This document shows positions 46,000 to 57,185 of a stretch of DNA of 64,000 nucleotides, in pieces. Source of the stretch: Undaria pinnatifida (taxonomy: Eukaryota; Sar; Phaeophyceae; Laminariales; Alariaceae); assembly GCA_012845835.1 (NCBI GenBank), contig JABAKD010000017.1, positions 4,648,867 through 4,712,866 on the forward strand, read 5' to 3'. Each line of letters begins with the position of its first letter. Within the stretch, counting starts at the first letter, position 1. The position numbers and the translations under genes are program-made. Under the pieces are notes generated by a model. That model made no database searches. It was not told where the DNA came from and was given only the letters and a program-made list of their open reading frames with translations.

Positions 46000-47000
46000 C
46001 GAAGGTGGTTGCATTTATCCTTTTCACACCGTACTCTCCAGTGCACCTATACCGCGAATTCATCCGAACGATGTAGCGACGTATGAACTCGATAGCGTGT
46101 TGTTGACGTTTCACAATACTTGGCAAGTTCAACATAAATGGCAATCCATACTCCTATGAAGATTAAAATTTCACAAACTCCGGCAGATAATACGTGTGCG
46201 GTAGAATATTTCATTCCACCGTTCGGCTCCACTCGCGCGCGGGTAACCGTATGCCCCAACCTTCCCCCTCCCGGGTGCCGCGAGGTAGCTCGCCGTTCTC
46301 AACCCACACACTCGGATTACATATTTTGTACCCGGAGAAATGTCACAGTGTTCTCCTGACACCGAAAACACGCATGTCGACAAGGGCCACGCGGCCGGCT
46401 GGTCTGGTTCAATGAGCTGTCGTTTGGGTGCGGTAGGGTCGTTTCCAACGAACAATACAAATGCAAGCACTCGGAGCTAGACTAATGTGGCGTTTTCAAT
46501 CGACCATCGCGGTGCGGGATCCACGGAGGCTCACGGGGAGATTGCTCTCTATCCCCTGAGCGCCATCAGGCGGAGAAAATAGATATATCGAAATATATAG
46601 AAAGCTGGTGTAAGTCAACATACTGACGTGTGGAACGTTGCCCTCTTGTCATACGTGGGTAGCACAGGTGTAGACCTATACGTGAACCCGGAGACACCAT
46701 CACATACCAAGCAGTTCACCGGTTTTTGAGCCCATTAATTCCACTGAATCTTCGCAGATGTCACCGTTACCCACGTCGAACACCGGACATTGGATCAGAC
46801 TTGTCATCAAGCACAAACAAAAGGTTTTCGATACGCGTGATGTTTATCGTTATTTTGTTTAATTTGGAACTATTTTCGATTTTTTCTTAATCGTTGACGT
46901 TAGGATTATTGTTGGCAAACGAAAATATGTGATTTTTCGGCAAAAACAAGTACGTTTCACAAGTTCGAAGTTGTGAGGAGTCGTTTTTATGTTGTCAGTA
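46000..47000. other. Unassigned sequence
   Basis: Apart from the LTR-like fragment near 46.5 kb, no gene or repeat recognised. The short open frames at 45974-46470 overlap on both strands and have no motif. Confidence 0.45.
46500..46625 (-). repeat. Partial LTR-like fragment
   Basis: GGCTCACGGGGAGATTGCTC and CATCAGGCGGAGAA match both LTRs of the element at 50958-56035. The remaining LTR blocks are absent, so this is a remnant. Confidence 0.5.
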
Positions 47001-47018
47001 AAAATGATACCTGGTGTG

Positions 47019-47160
47019 TTAGTAACAATGAAAATACACTCCAGCTGTGGGATCGAATATTTTGTCGAAACTCATCTTTGCAAGCTGTTACTGTGTGTGA
47101 TACTCCGATCGCGCGTATTACGAGTTGTGTGTCCTAATTAAGGATATAGGTCGTCGACTC
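47019..47160 (-). CDS. MSFDKIF-type micro-ORF copy (intact start)
   Basis: ATG at 47075 on the minus strand encodes MSFDKIFDPTAGVYFHCY and stops at 47019-47021. The upstream block (to about 47220) matches the 45.1-kb copy, including the CGCGCGATCGGAGTATCAC box and the CTATATCCTTAAT element. The uninterrupted ACCCTGTTGACCCTGATAG here supplies an empty site for the 49365 MITE. Confidence 0.5.
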
Positions 47161-47229
47161 CCCTTGCAACTACAGTGTATCTATCAGGGTCAACAGGGTG
47201 ATCTTAGTCAGTCTGTGCGCGGAAACTTT

Positions 47230-48060
47230 ATAACCCGTTTTTGAGGGGGACCAAACCTGACAGCAACTGTGGAAGGAAATGCATCCGTTTACTAGATGAT
47301 TCCTGTAAGTAAAAAAACCGGTTTGAGGGGAGAGCGGACCTTTTAAGGACGTGGGGGCCTGGTTTTGATCAAAACAAGGCCGGGTTTAGGGTGTGTGTGG
47401 GGGGAAGGGGGGGGCGTGCGGGGCAGCTCAAGTTGTGCGTGGAAACTATAAATCTTTCAAGGGGATAAATCTGACGGTTTCGGAAATTGCACCAGTTCAT
47501 CATGGGGGGGGGGGTTAGGGCGGGGGCGGGGCGGGTGGGGCAGCTCAGTTTGGGCGTGGAAACTATGCATTATTTTAAGGTGATAAACCTAACGGGTTTG
47601 GAAAATGCACCAGTTTATCACGGGGGGGGTTGGGGCGGGGGCGGGGCGGGTGGGGCAGCTCAATCTGGGTGTGGCAACTATACATTATTTTAAGGGGGTA
47701 AATAGGACGGTTTTGAAAATAATGCACCAGTTTATGATGTAAATCCTGTAAGTCGTACAACCAGTGAGTCGAGGGTGGAGTGTTCGAGGGGCTGGGGGTG
47801 GGGTGGGGTGGGGGTGTAGAGGGGTCGGGGGGTGGGGGGATGGGGGTGTGGGGAGTGACGGAGGGGGGGAGGTGGGGATGGGGGGGGTGCGGGGTGGAAG
47901 GAGGGGCCTTAGGTGGCACAGATGTAGGGGTTTGCTATACGTGTGGTGCTAGGTTTAGGCGATGGTGCGGGTGGTGGGAGAGGAGGAGGCGTTGGGGGCG
48001 CGGCGGGGGGGAAGAGGAGGGGGTGGGGGGGGGGGGGGGAGCAGCGGCATGGATGGCTCG
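47230..48060 (-). repeat. Poly-G-bearing tandem repeats (the C-rich array in reverse)
   Basis: Three ~110-bp units at about 47400-47750 carry GGGGCAGCTCAATCTGGGTG, ACTATACATTATTTTAAGG and ACGGTTTTGGAAA. Then come the CGGCAT-type units to 48060. These are reverse complements of the 43.5-44.7-kb units, so the district forms a very large imperfect inverted repeat. Confidence 0.8.
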
Positions 48061-48309
48061 AGAAAGATAACGAGGTGATATCCAGTGCGTGGACGTATCT
48101 GGTATATGTTTTTGTTGGTTAGTATCGCCCGTGATGGGGCCCGTGCCGCGTGGGACCTAGTGGACCTTGGCATCAAAAGGCGGTTCCACTCTCGGCACCA
48201 TTGTTGCCGTCGATGGGTTGGCACCCAAAATAAAACAGGAACACAAATCAGGAATGCATTTTTTTGCAAACAGGGGAATGTGACAAAACCTTTTATCCGT
48301 CCCAGTTTT

Positions 48310-49133
48310 TTCAAACGCCTCACTGACAATCGAAATCGACCAGAGTAATACACACTTCTAAGCAATTGATATCACGTCATTATCTTTCTAGGCCATTCAC
48401 GACGTAGCTTTCATTCATACCCCCCCCACTCTAACGACCCCTCCTTCCCCACCATCCGCACGATCGCCTAGACCTAGCACCACGCGTATAGCAAGCCCCT
48501 ACATAAATAACTAATACGCGCGATCGGAGTATCGCACACAATCTTGCAAAGATGAGAGATGAGTTTTGATCACATCTTTGATCTCACAGATGGAGTGTAT
48601 TTCGATATTATGCCTGGTATATGACCTAAACCTCTTGAAAACCATCCCCCCCACCCCCCGCCTTTTCTTTTCCCCGCTTCCTCTTCTTGCTCAAGCGCCA
48701 CACCTTAGATTGATATCCGCCATACTATTCAACACTTCCACGCACTGCATATCACCTGATTACCGTTCTTGAGCCATCCATGCCGCTGCTGCAATTCCTA
48801 CCCTCCCCCCGGCGCCAACGCCCCCTCCTCCCGCACCACCCAAGCCATCGCCCAGACCTAGCACCACGCGTATACCAAACCCCTACATATATGCGACCTA
48901 AAGCCCTCCTTCCCGCCCCCCGCCCCCCCCGGCACATTTCCCCCCACATTTCGCCCCGCCCGCCCCCTCTCCCTCACTCCCACCCCCTAGAACACTCCGC
49001 CCTCTACTCAATGGTTGTACGACTTACAGGATATACATGATAAACTGCAGCATTCTTTCCAAAATCGTCACATGTATCCACTTGAAGGATGTATAGTTTT
49101 CTACGCACAAATTGAGCAGCCCTACCCGTCTCC

Positions 49134-49166
<33 letters not shown>

Positions 49167-49185
49167 CCCCCCCTCCAACACCGCT
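48310..49185 (+). repeat. Poly-C-bearing tandem repeats, second plus-oriented block
   Basis: Same two unit types as 43.56-44.66 kb: CCATGCCGCTGC...CACCACGCGTATA units at about 48310-48890, and the GATAAACTG..TTTCC..CGTCACATGTATCC unit at 49040-49185 with a 34-bp C-run. Confidence 0.8.
48559..48624 (+). CDS. MSFDKIF-type micro-ORF copy
   Basis: ATG AGT at 48559 encodes MSFDHIFDLTDGVYFDIMPG plus one residue and TGA. It is preceded by the ACGCGCGATCGGAGTATCGC box at about 48515. A small GAGAGATGAG duplication creates a second upstream ATG. Confidence 0.45.
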   Translation: MSFDHIFDLTDGVYFDIMPGI

Positions 49186-49364
49186 CCCTTCCGATCAAAA
49201 CCAGGGCCCCACGTCCTCAAAAACTCCACCCTCCCCTCGCCGGTTAGTCGACATAAAGGATTCACTTGATAAACTGATGCATTTCCTTCGACAGCTGTCA
49301 GATGTTGTCCCCCTCGGAAACGGGTTTAAAGTTTCCGCGCACAAACTGACGGGCATCACCCTGT

Positions 49365-49632
49365 GACCCAGGCTACGGTAGGGGGGTTACTTTTAGGTCC
49401 GTTTTTTTCATTGGCTCGGGGTCACTCGCGCGAGTAACCCTCCTGTTCCTCCGCGGTGCTAGGGTTTCTTGATGATATACCTTGACGAAATAAGTCCGCA
49501 ATGGAATGGTTATCTTCGCCGCCCGTAAAAAATCGCCTAAAGCATTCTTGTCCGTGAGGTACTTAGTCAATCGTGCGAGTGGCTCAATTCCCGTAATGAA
49601 AATTGGGGGTTCCCCCCTACCGTAGCCTTGGT
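49365..49632 (+). mobile_element. Beta-type MITE with 5-bp target duplication CCTGT
   Basis: 268 bp. Inverted ends GGCTACGGTAGGGGGG and CCCCCCTACCGTAGCC, with a few extra outer bases. CCTGT flanks both sides (49360-49364, 49633-49637). Empty site ATCACCCTGTCGACCCTGAT is present at about 45024-45044 and, inverted, at about 47186-47212. Inside is the family's inverted pair CACTCGCGCGAGTAACC and CGTGCGAGTGGCTCA. Non-coding. Confidence 0.9.
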
Positions 49633-49747
49633 CCTGTTGACCCTGATAGCTACACTGTGTTTCCAAGGGAGTCGCCGACCTATATCCTTAATTAAGACAC
49701 ACAACCCATAAAACGCGCGATCGGAGTATCACACACAGCTTGCGAAG

Positions 49748-49870
49748 ATGAGTTTAAACAAAATATTCCATCTCACAGCCGGCGTGTGTTATTTATTTTA
49801 TTATGAAAACCTTTTCATCACAACTAGGTTTACTTCAGTACCTTGCTTTATCCATCTGCTTGTTGTTGTT
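49748..49870 (+). CDS. MSFDKIF-type micro-ORF copy running into a GTT repeat
   Basis: ATG at 49748 encodes MSLNKIFHLTAGVCYLFYYE and continues in frame into a (GTT)n tract, where poly-Val/Leu is translated. The conserved upstream box (AACGCGCGATCGGAGTATCA) is present at about 49714. Only the first ~20 residues are family sequence. Confidence 0.35.
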
Positions 49871-50004
49871 GTTGTTGTTGTTCTTGCTGTTGTCGTTGTT
49901 GTTGTTGTTGTTGTTGTTGTCGTTGTTGTTGTTGTCGTTGTTGCTGTTGTTGTTGGTGGTGTTGGTGGTGGCGGTGGTGGCGGTGGTGGTGTTGATGGTG
50001 GGTT
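49856..50004 (+). repeat. (GTT)n with GGT/GGC tail
   Basis: Interrupted GTT run grading into GGTGGTGGCGGTGG. Not coding. Confidence 0.95.
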
Positions 50005-50957
50005 TGTCAACAATATATCTCATTTTCAAATATTTGGCCGCGGGACAGGCTCCAGTTACCTTGGAGTGGAACATAACTACCCCCGACGTAACATCGGGTA
50101 AAGGGATGATGGGGAGACAACCCTTTACCGGTGAAGAAGGAGGTAGCGGACATTCGCACCGTTGAGGACTGAATATTCCAACCCAGGCAAAACAAAGTAA
50201 CACATACTACGGGCACACGCAACCTGGATCGCTTTGATGGTCTTTCCGAACGAGACACAAGTAAAACATGAATCCTTCGACCGTCTGAAAATCTGAAATG
50301 TTGCGGTTTCGAAAAAATATTGAGTATTCTGTTAGAAATTCTTACGATGACATCACTTTATTCACGGTCGGAAATATTACAACGATTCAAACTCCGGATT
50401 ACCGACGGGAAAGATGGTCCGAGAATATAACACGTTTTTTCGTCGTGATTTCCGTATTGCTTTGTGTGCTCGTTAACAACCGCTCTAAGTGTGACAATCG
50501 CGGAAGTGGTTTATATGTCCGGCGGGGTCTTTGTAGCCAATAGAAACACCGCAGCTCATGCGATTAGCATCAAATCCAATGGAGGCTGAGCTTGTCGCTG
50601 CTGTAAACGGGAATTGATTTTGATGAGATGCACACGCATTATGGCCAGCCTGCGTATAGCTTTAGGGCATAGACTACACCCTGCGTACAGCTTTTACTGT
50701 TCGATTCAAATGTTTCACAACTACGTACAATTCTACCTTACTTTGTCGGGATGAACAACTAACTGTTTCCGGCATGTATGTGGATAATGTTTTTTTCCGA
50801 ACATCATGGAATTCCCAAATCAGGTGCGAACCTGCACGTTCCGTAAAACCATCCTTGAAACGACGACACAGGAAACTGTTCTTAGGGACATAAATCGCGT
50901 TATACCTTATTGAAGCGTTCGTTTTGCTGCCGAGTTCAAACACGCGTACATGAGAGG

Positions 50958-51548
50958 TAATCGACAATCTGTATCCCCGGCGTAGGGTGGCTCACGGGGA
51001 GATTGCTATCGGTACCCGCCGAGGGACCATCCGGCGGAGAAGACAAGGAGATATAATATATGTTAGAAAGTGCCGGAGTCCCGGAGGAGTCATCCCACGG
51101 TAGGGGTTGCACGTTTTGCGCTAAAAAGTCCCTAGGGGCGATTGAGTTCCTCATGTGAGGAACTGCCGGTCAAGGAAGTATTTTGACGAGTACATTATAT
51201 TTTGGACTAAGGCATAGAAGCTTTTTCGGGTTTTGCGAACGAATGCATTCAAAGTCATTTTGGGGGTTAGGTATTGAGTTCCTCATGTGAGGAGCTCAGG
51301 GACGTTCTGCTGCAACCCTATCGTGGAATGGCTCGGAGGCCACTCTGAACATGCACACCCGAAGATAACAAAATAGTAGACTGAGTAACCGCGGTAATAC
51401 TAGCACACTGCGCCAAAAGGGGGCTCAACTCGAACATATCGAAGACTGGGACCGACAATCCTATCGATAGTTTTACGCTACCATCTCCGTAGATTCTATG
51501 CAGTCAATCACATCATACATCAAACGTGTGCGCAGGCATAAACCAACA
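50958..51548 (-). mobile_element. LTR, right-hand (3') copy, interrupted by a MITE
   Basis: In minus orientation it begins TGTTGGTTTATGCC and ends ATTGTCGATTA. Without the 252-bp insertion it is about 339 bp and aligns along its length with 55636-56035. Immediately before it (minus sense) is a purine-rich AGGCAGGAGGAA at about 51549-51560, as expected of a polypurine tract. Confidence 0.65.
51087..51333 (+). mobile_element. Gamma-type MITE with 5-bp target duplication CGGAG
   Basis: 247 bp. Left GAGTCATCCCACGGTAGGGG, right end inverted AGCCATTCCACGATAGGG. CGGAG flanks both sides (51082-51086, 51334-51338). The other LTR (around 55765-55780, GCCCGGAGGCCACTCTGAAC) is the uninterrupted site. 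Inside, TTCCTCATGTGAGGAA occurs twice. Confidence 0.9.
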
Positions 51549-51889
51549 TTCCTCCTGCCTGTGTGCACGTCATGATAACGTTCAACCAAGGCGCACCATA
51601 CGGAACCTTGCTTATTCAAGCAAGGTACGAGTACATAAGTCAAATATTGAATGGAAATTTCAAAACAATACTGACTCTGCTCCAAAAACCCGAATATCGA
51701 TACCCAACGCCGTAGCTGGCGGAGTTGAACCGCAGTAATCGTAACGGAAATCGCTGATAAAAATATGGGTGATCAAGAGTGCAGTAAAGGATTAATCCGT
51801 GCAACACCAAAAATGAAAACTATCGAAATTGTGCCTAAAACAACCCCGGAACCACCAACATTTCACCTCAAACTATCATACTCCCAAGC

Positions 51890-52570
51890 GTTCGATCAAG
51901 CAAATTCAACGCTGAAATCAATATAATTATAGTCTAACAATACTAGGAATCAAATTTCGTCATCCACTACTCAAAAACAACCAAACAATACTGCTCTTTC
52001 CCCAAAGTAATATTACTTCCAAAAAAAAATCACACACAACGAACACCCCTTGCACCACGCTATAACACTGACGCGGCTAGCCCCCACCGCAAACCTGCGC
52101 AATCTATGAAACCCCGTCGCATCTCCAGCGAAAACGGGTACGCTTACCCAAAAAAGTAACAAGCAGGCGCAACGTTACTGCGACCGATGAACTCCCCCTC
52201 AACTGATTCCGTCAAAAGCCCGGGCGGGTGGGTGGGAACTTAAATTAGTCTGAATCACACTTTGGACCTGTAGCTCAGACTCTGCTCCCCTACGCGCTCC
52301 CCGAGCAGGTCGTCGCCTACACAGCTGGGCCAGGTGTACCCAATGCTATCGCTCATACTAATATGAAATACCGCATTGATTGATCTGATAGGGCAATCGT
52401 CTTACGTACGTGCAAAACCCATATTTTCTCATACTTCGATAATATTCTGCACTTCCACATGTTTGATCAAGCAGATTCGATGCTGAGATCAAGATAAAAA
52501 ATACCAGGTGTCAAATTTCGTCTTCCACTACTCGAAAACAACAAATACTGTTCCCGAAATCAATATGCTT
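51890..52570 (+). repeat. Internal direct repeat of the retroelement
   Basis: GATCAAGCAAATTCAACGCT, GGAATCAAATTTCGTCATCC, ACTACTCAAAAACAAC (about 51893-51985) recurs with changes at about 52463-52545. A weaker third copy is near 53240-53290. This is AT-rich non-coding internal sequence. Confidence 0.65.
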
Positions 52571-54320
52571 CCAAACCTTCCATTATCAACCAAAATTCTA
52601 ATGGCAATATAGATACTCTCATTTTCAACATGCGCCGGGCAAAATTGAAAATAGTATAATTATAATTAGTATCAACGCAGACCCGAGTTTGTTTCTCGGA
52701 CATCGATACGAGCAAATAGTCATTTCTACATCCCTCCTGCTCGTGACAACTGTCACGTTCATGCTCACGCCATCTCACATTGAATTTCCTGCGAACTCAA
52801 AAGTACCATCCTCAAATTCAAACAAAAATGTAAGAATCGCCTTGTTGTTGACTATTATTTCATTGCGTGCCCAAAATATGAGCATACAACTCCCCCACTC
52901 CGGAGACAAACTCCCTCACTCAGGAGTCAAGCCACATTTAGTCCAACAAGTTCCACTCTTGATTAGTCCGGACCAAGCTCTCAACACGCGTCGTTATTGT
53001 TTATCACAGGACACTTTGATTATTAGGACATGTATGTGCTCTTTCAACGAACTATGGAAGCCAACATTCATCAGTCCTACCTACTCTCCCTGTTCAAAGA
53101 AATCAAGCATCCTGCCAGCTCGACCGCCAATCCATATCACCAGGAGTTCATCGCAAGGCTACGGCGGTGTTAATGTCTACGCGAGCTGAAAAGAATGTGT
53201 CACGTGGACGATCGATATCTCTTTCCGCTCCACCAGCTCAGTGATAAAAATCTCAAATTTCCCTGTCAAACGCTCCCAAAAACAACAAATATTTTTCTCG
53301 TAATATACTATTGCTGCGCATTTGTTCGTATATACTTGACGTATGGTCACCCGTGAATAGTATAAGCCTTGGTCTATATCTGTCTACTCTTCCCCCCAGA
53401 TCACTCGGTTTTGTACGCCATTGGGGGTGGGGGGGGGGTGAACACAATCCTATTATCCACTAATGCCAGGAAAATACGTCAATACACTATCATACGACTC
53501 TCATGCCTGGTACGACAGGTGGTGTATTAATGCAGTCATAACTCCAGGCAGGGTTGGAAGTTCAGTTGTGTGATAAAAGCGCAACCACCCTATCCATCAC
53601 CTCTCGTTGTTGCAACCAAAAAAAAATAAGCACGGATGCATACGTATACGATCACATGTGAACTTGCTCCGGCCAACCATAAATATACCACCATGACCAC
53701 CTACCAAGTACCCTCTATAAAGGTATAGACCGCTGATACCCGAAACAATAAATGATATTTTATAAAAAGAGTTAAATCGACACACGACGCGTATGAAAAT
53801 ACGTGGAAGTGTGGTGAGCTTTATTTTTCCCCATCCGCCGAAGGATGCAAAAAAAAAAACAAAAAAAAAATTCCAACGACCAGGATCAAAAGTCATTCTT
53901 TCAGCAGTAGCCATTTTCTCTCAAATATTTTGGAACTGAGGGAAAATGGTTAAATGAAATTTAAGGAAAGTGCCAACTCATATCATATACGACAGAAAAT
54001 TCGGCTATCACAGGCAAGCGCTATGTATCATATCCATAAACAACAACAGTACTATGATCGGCGATAACTCCTCCATAAAAAAACCAGCATACCAGTTCGT
54101 AGTTGCGCTTGATACGCAGAGTATCAACCGCTAAGTATACCAGTTGTAGTATTTTTTTTTTTTTTTTTTTAGTTGTAGTATTTTTAGTTGTAGTATAACA
54201 TCATTCGACTGACCCTACGACCTCGAGTAAGCACTATGCCAACCAAACAATTTGTGATCGCTATGAACCGCTAATCATACCAGTTGCAGTATGTCCTCAT
54301 TCGACGAACAAGCGTGTTTT
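52571..54320. other. Internal retroelement sequence without recognisable coding
   Basis: A 166-residue plus-strand frame (52689-53189) is antisense to the element and shows no family motif. A T-run lies at about 54149-54170, and two tandem TAGTTGTAGTATTTTT copies sit nearby. Confidence 0.45.
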
Positions 54321-54324
54321 GATA

Positions 54325-54492
54325 CTCAGGTGGCCCGGGTCATATAGTGCGTGTGTCCGATATTGTGCGGGTGAAATCGTTTGGCACAATAAAGACCCCT
54401 TTATAGTGGCCGGTTTTTATATGGTGCGGGTGCCCGGTATAGTGCGGGTAATTTTCGTGACACGTACCCGCACCATATAGGGCCACCTACTG
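54325..54492 (+). mobile_element. Tc1/mariner-like MITE with TA target duplication
   Basis: 168 bp. Left CTCAGGTGGCCCGGGTCATA, right end inverted CAGTAGGTGGCCCTATATGG. TA dinucleotides flank both sides. Internal repeats of the terminal motif (ATATGGTGCGGGTGCCCGG, ATAGTGCGGGTAA). CAGTRGG-type ends with a TA duplication are usual for the Tc1/mariner superfamily; no transposase is present. Confidence 0.75.
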
Positions 54493-54495
54493 TAC

Positions 54496-55635
54496 TTAAA
54501 AATAATCCATGCCTTTCGATCTCGACACCCGATAGTTAGTGGTGTCACTTCTTTTAGCGTACACGTGTTCGCCGCGGACGGGTAAGGCGCCGAATAGGCG
54601 TCTCCTGCCACCGACCCCCGAAGATGCTGAAGGGAACAACCAGTGCCAATGCCTTCTCGCTTCCAATCGCTCTCTCTCCTGCTCGCGATCGCTCTGGCCT
54701 TCCTTCGGTTGTGGTTCGCATTTCCCAAACGCAAACGACTCTGCTGTTTCTCTGCCTCCCAAAACTAGAACCTGAGACTCATGGCTTCCGATCTCCCAAT
54801 CGCTGTTGATCTTATCAAGACCTGCTGGCCATTGGGGGTGGCCACGGGTCTGGGTCGGCAGCACCTGGTAGTTGTGGCTGCTGCTGGTTGGATGCTGTTG
54901 AGGCGGCTCTTTGTCCATCTGCATAGACTCCATCATCCCTTTTCCCCCATCACACGCCATCACTCCTCCAATCTCAACCATGTTCTCAGATACCATCACC
55001 CCTTCGTGCTCATCTCGGCCAACTTCTTCCGGTGGCGACAGGAGGACCAGCGGCTTCGCTGCCAGCGACTGCTGCGGCGGTAGCGGGTCGGGCGGTTGCG
55101 GAGGCGTTTCTGCTCTGCCGCGTCAGAGTCCTCTTCCAGCCTTCCCGAATCGGGTTGGTTTGCGCTAATTTCCTCCGATCGCTTTTCCTCCAACGTCCAT
55201 GCCGTTACTACTGAAGCCGTTACTTTGTGTAGCTCTTGCTGCTGCCCATGGAACCCATGCCTTAGCTGCCATTTCAACTGGCCGACGATGTCTGAAAGAA
55301 TTCCCTATAGGAATTCTTGAGGTGTCGGGAATGCAGCGTTCCCTTGGGCGTCTGTCCATTCCTCGAACACTCGCTCTTCTCCACGGAGGATTGTCTTGGC
55401 AATATCCTGTACTTGCAATGCAGCAAACGAAGCCATTTGCTTGTCAGTTAAGCGTTGGGTCTCGACCTTGTGGTCCTCAGAGACTGAGTAACCTTCCCAG
55501 CAAATCGGTTCTCCTCCATTTCAACTGTAGCCTCCGCAAAAGCAGCTGCAAGTCGAAAATCATGCTCGTCCCGAGCTCCGCCGAGCACTCTACGTCCAAA
55601 GGCACAAGTTGTCTTGTCGTACGATTATGCTAGCA
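54496..55635 (-). pseudogene. Broken gag-like coding region of the LTR element
   Basis: Reading inward from the 5' LTR, coding-like sequence can be followed across frame changes. First LAAAFAEATVEMEENRFAGK; after a shift near 55480, TDKQMASFAALQVQDIAKTI and RGEERVFEEWTDAQGN, up to a stop near 55310; then QLKWQLRHGFHGQQQELHKV. After a further shift comes a Pro/Gln-rich linker (PPQPPDPLPPQQ) and a Met/Gly/acidic region ending at the stop near 54496. Helical, charged sequence with a Pro/Gln-rich hinge is gag-like in character, but no zinc knuckle (CCHC) is present. Assignment rests on position and character only. Confidence 0.45.
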
Positions 55636-56035
55636 TGATCGACAATGTGTATTCCCGGCGTAGGGTTGCTCACGGGGAGATTGCTCTCGGTACCCGACGA
55701 GAGGCCATCAGGCGGAGGAGAAGATGACAACGTAAAAAATGTACTCCGGAGTATTAAAGTACCGGAGGCCCGGAGGCCACTCTGAACATGCACACCGGAA
55801 GATTACAAGATAGAAAACTGAGAAACATCGGTAGTACTAAGACACTGCACAAGAGGGGGCTCACCTCGAACATATCGAAGATTGGGACCGCCAATATCAT
55901 ATCAATAGTTCTACTCTACCATCTCCGTATATCCTATGCAATCATACACATCGTACACATCACATCATACACATTATATCATACACATCACACACATGAT
56001 GATACACTAGACTTGTGCGCGGGCATAATCCAACA
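55636..56035 (-). mobile_element. LTR, left-hand (5') copy
   Basis: In minus orientation TGTTGGATTATGCC to ATTGTCGATCA, 400 bp. Longer than its partner because of an expanded CATACACATCA-type tract at about 55930-56000. It keeps the uninterrupted version of the MITE insertion site. Confidence 0.65.
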
Positions 56036-56039
56036 TGAA

Positions 56040-57180
56040 GTTCACGTGCACCTGATATTTGTGGTCCATAATTTCTAGCCGGGTTGGTCGACCCCTGGAT
56101 CGTGGAGGAAGGCATTTTCTGCTATCGATATAGACTATAATCTATAGGAGCGTACGCGCATCGGGCCATATCAGCGGTGGGTTCAATATTCACAACATGA
56201 GCTACCAGTCACAGGTTGACCAATTAGCTGCGGCCAACTGATATTTCGGCATGTTCGACTAGTGAACGCACACAGCCACATGAACACACTAACGTGTTTC
56301 GACGCTTCTCTGGAAACCGTTGCCAACAGAGACCATGTTCCACCCTGATCCGAGCGGCGCAAACCAACTCCATGGCTGTGAGACTGGCCACCACCGGACC
56401 CCACCAAGCACACGGAATCTACGGACACCAACATCATGGTGGCGTACGTCGGCAACAAGCACAATGCGTTACGTGTCAGAATGCTGCGACCACGGTGTCG
56501 GACGAACGTACCCGGGGTACTGTAGTCTGTAGTCTACCCTCCGTAAACATAATCATTATATATATACTTTCACTAAAGAAAGCAAGAGAACTGTTAATGC
56601 GGCTGCGGCAGAGCATTTCATTTTGCTATTGGATCATCTTCGGGGTGACATCTCGCTGTAGATTCATGGAGTTCTTCTCACCTTTACCCGGTAAGTACAA
56701 AATAATGGATGAAATAGGCCTTATCAACTCCCAACGTCGGAATGCTTTACGTTGTAGTTTCAAATTGGTCCATTGTTTCACGAGCACTTATTATGTATGA
56801 CACCAAGTAATTTATAAATTACACACGTAGTATATGTGAAAGTACCCACAACAGGATGGTAATATATATTTCAAGGGCTGTGTATATGCGAGAGCACGAA
56901 AATATATCGGGTTGGGCACATAATGTGTACACGTTGTGCGCACTAGCGGTACGGCCACGCCTGCGCCAGTAGCGCAGATATCTGCTACGGAAGACATGCA
57001 TTAAAGGGGAGTGACGTCCTCGAAAAAAGCAACCCCCTATTCACTGCTGCTTAAGTCTGACCTGTTGTGTCTTCATTCAAGCGGGCGGACCGATTTGACC
57101 AGCGGGGCTGCCGACCTGTTGCAGCGGAAAGATTTGGCCAGCGGGACAGTGCACAAGGATGCAGGTAGAGCTTCTGGCGT
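56040..57180. other. Unassigned sequence right of the LTR element
   Basis: Open frames at 56183-56464 (minus) and 56294-56800 (plus) overlap. A short plus-strand stretch near 56415-56500 (STDTNIMVAYVGNKHNAL) has coding-like third positions but stops soon after. No gene called. Confidence 0.4.
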
Positions 57181-57185
57181 CATCG

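Larger units (their letters stand above)
50958..56035 (-). mobile_element. Probable non-autonomous LTR retrotransposon
   Basis: Two related LTRs in the same orientation enclose about 4.1 kb. Supporting signs: TG...CA termini (TG...TA in the 3' copy), a polypurine-like tract before the 3' LTR, and a gag-like broken coding region directly after the 5' LTR. No reverse transcriptase, integrase or protease motif was found in any frame, so the element is defective or non-autonomous. I could not find a target-site duplication or a clear primer-binding site, so outer limits are provisional. Other insertions lie nested within it. Confidence 0.6.

Noticed and set aside
50936..51154. Conserved peptide SPPDG..GT.SNLPVS.PTPGI in two open frames (also 55590-55793)
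   Set aside because: Both copies lie in the LTRs, so the similarity comes from LTR duplication and not from a protein gene.
50958..56035. Reverse transcriptase or integrase in the LTR element
   Set aside because: No frame shows the YxDD, DDE or GAG-pre-integrase type motifs; the open frames there are short and antisense or low-complexity.
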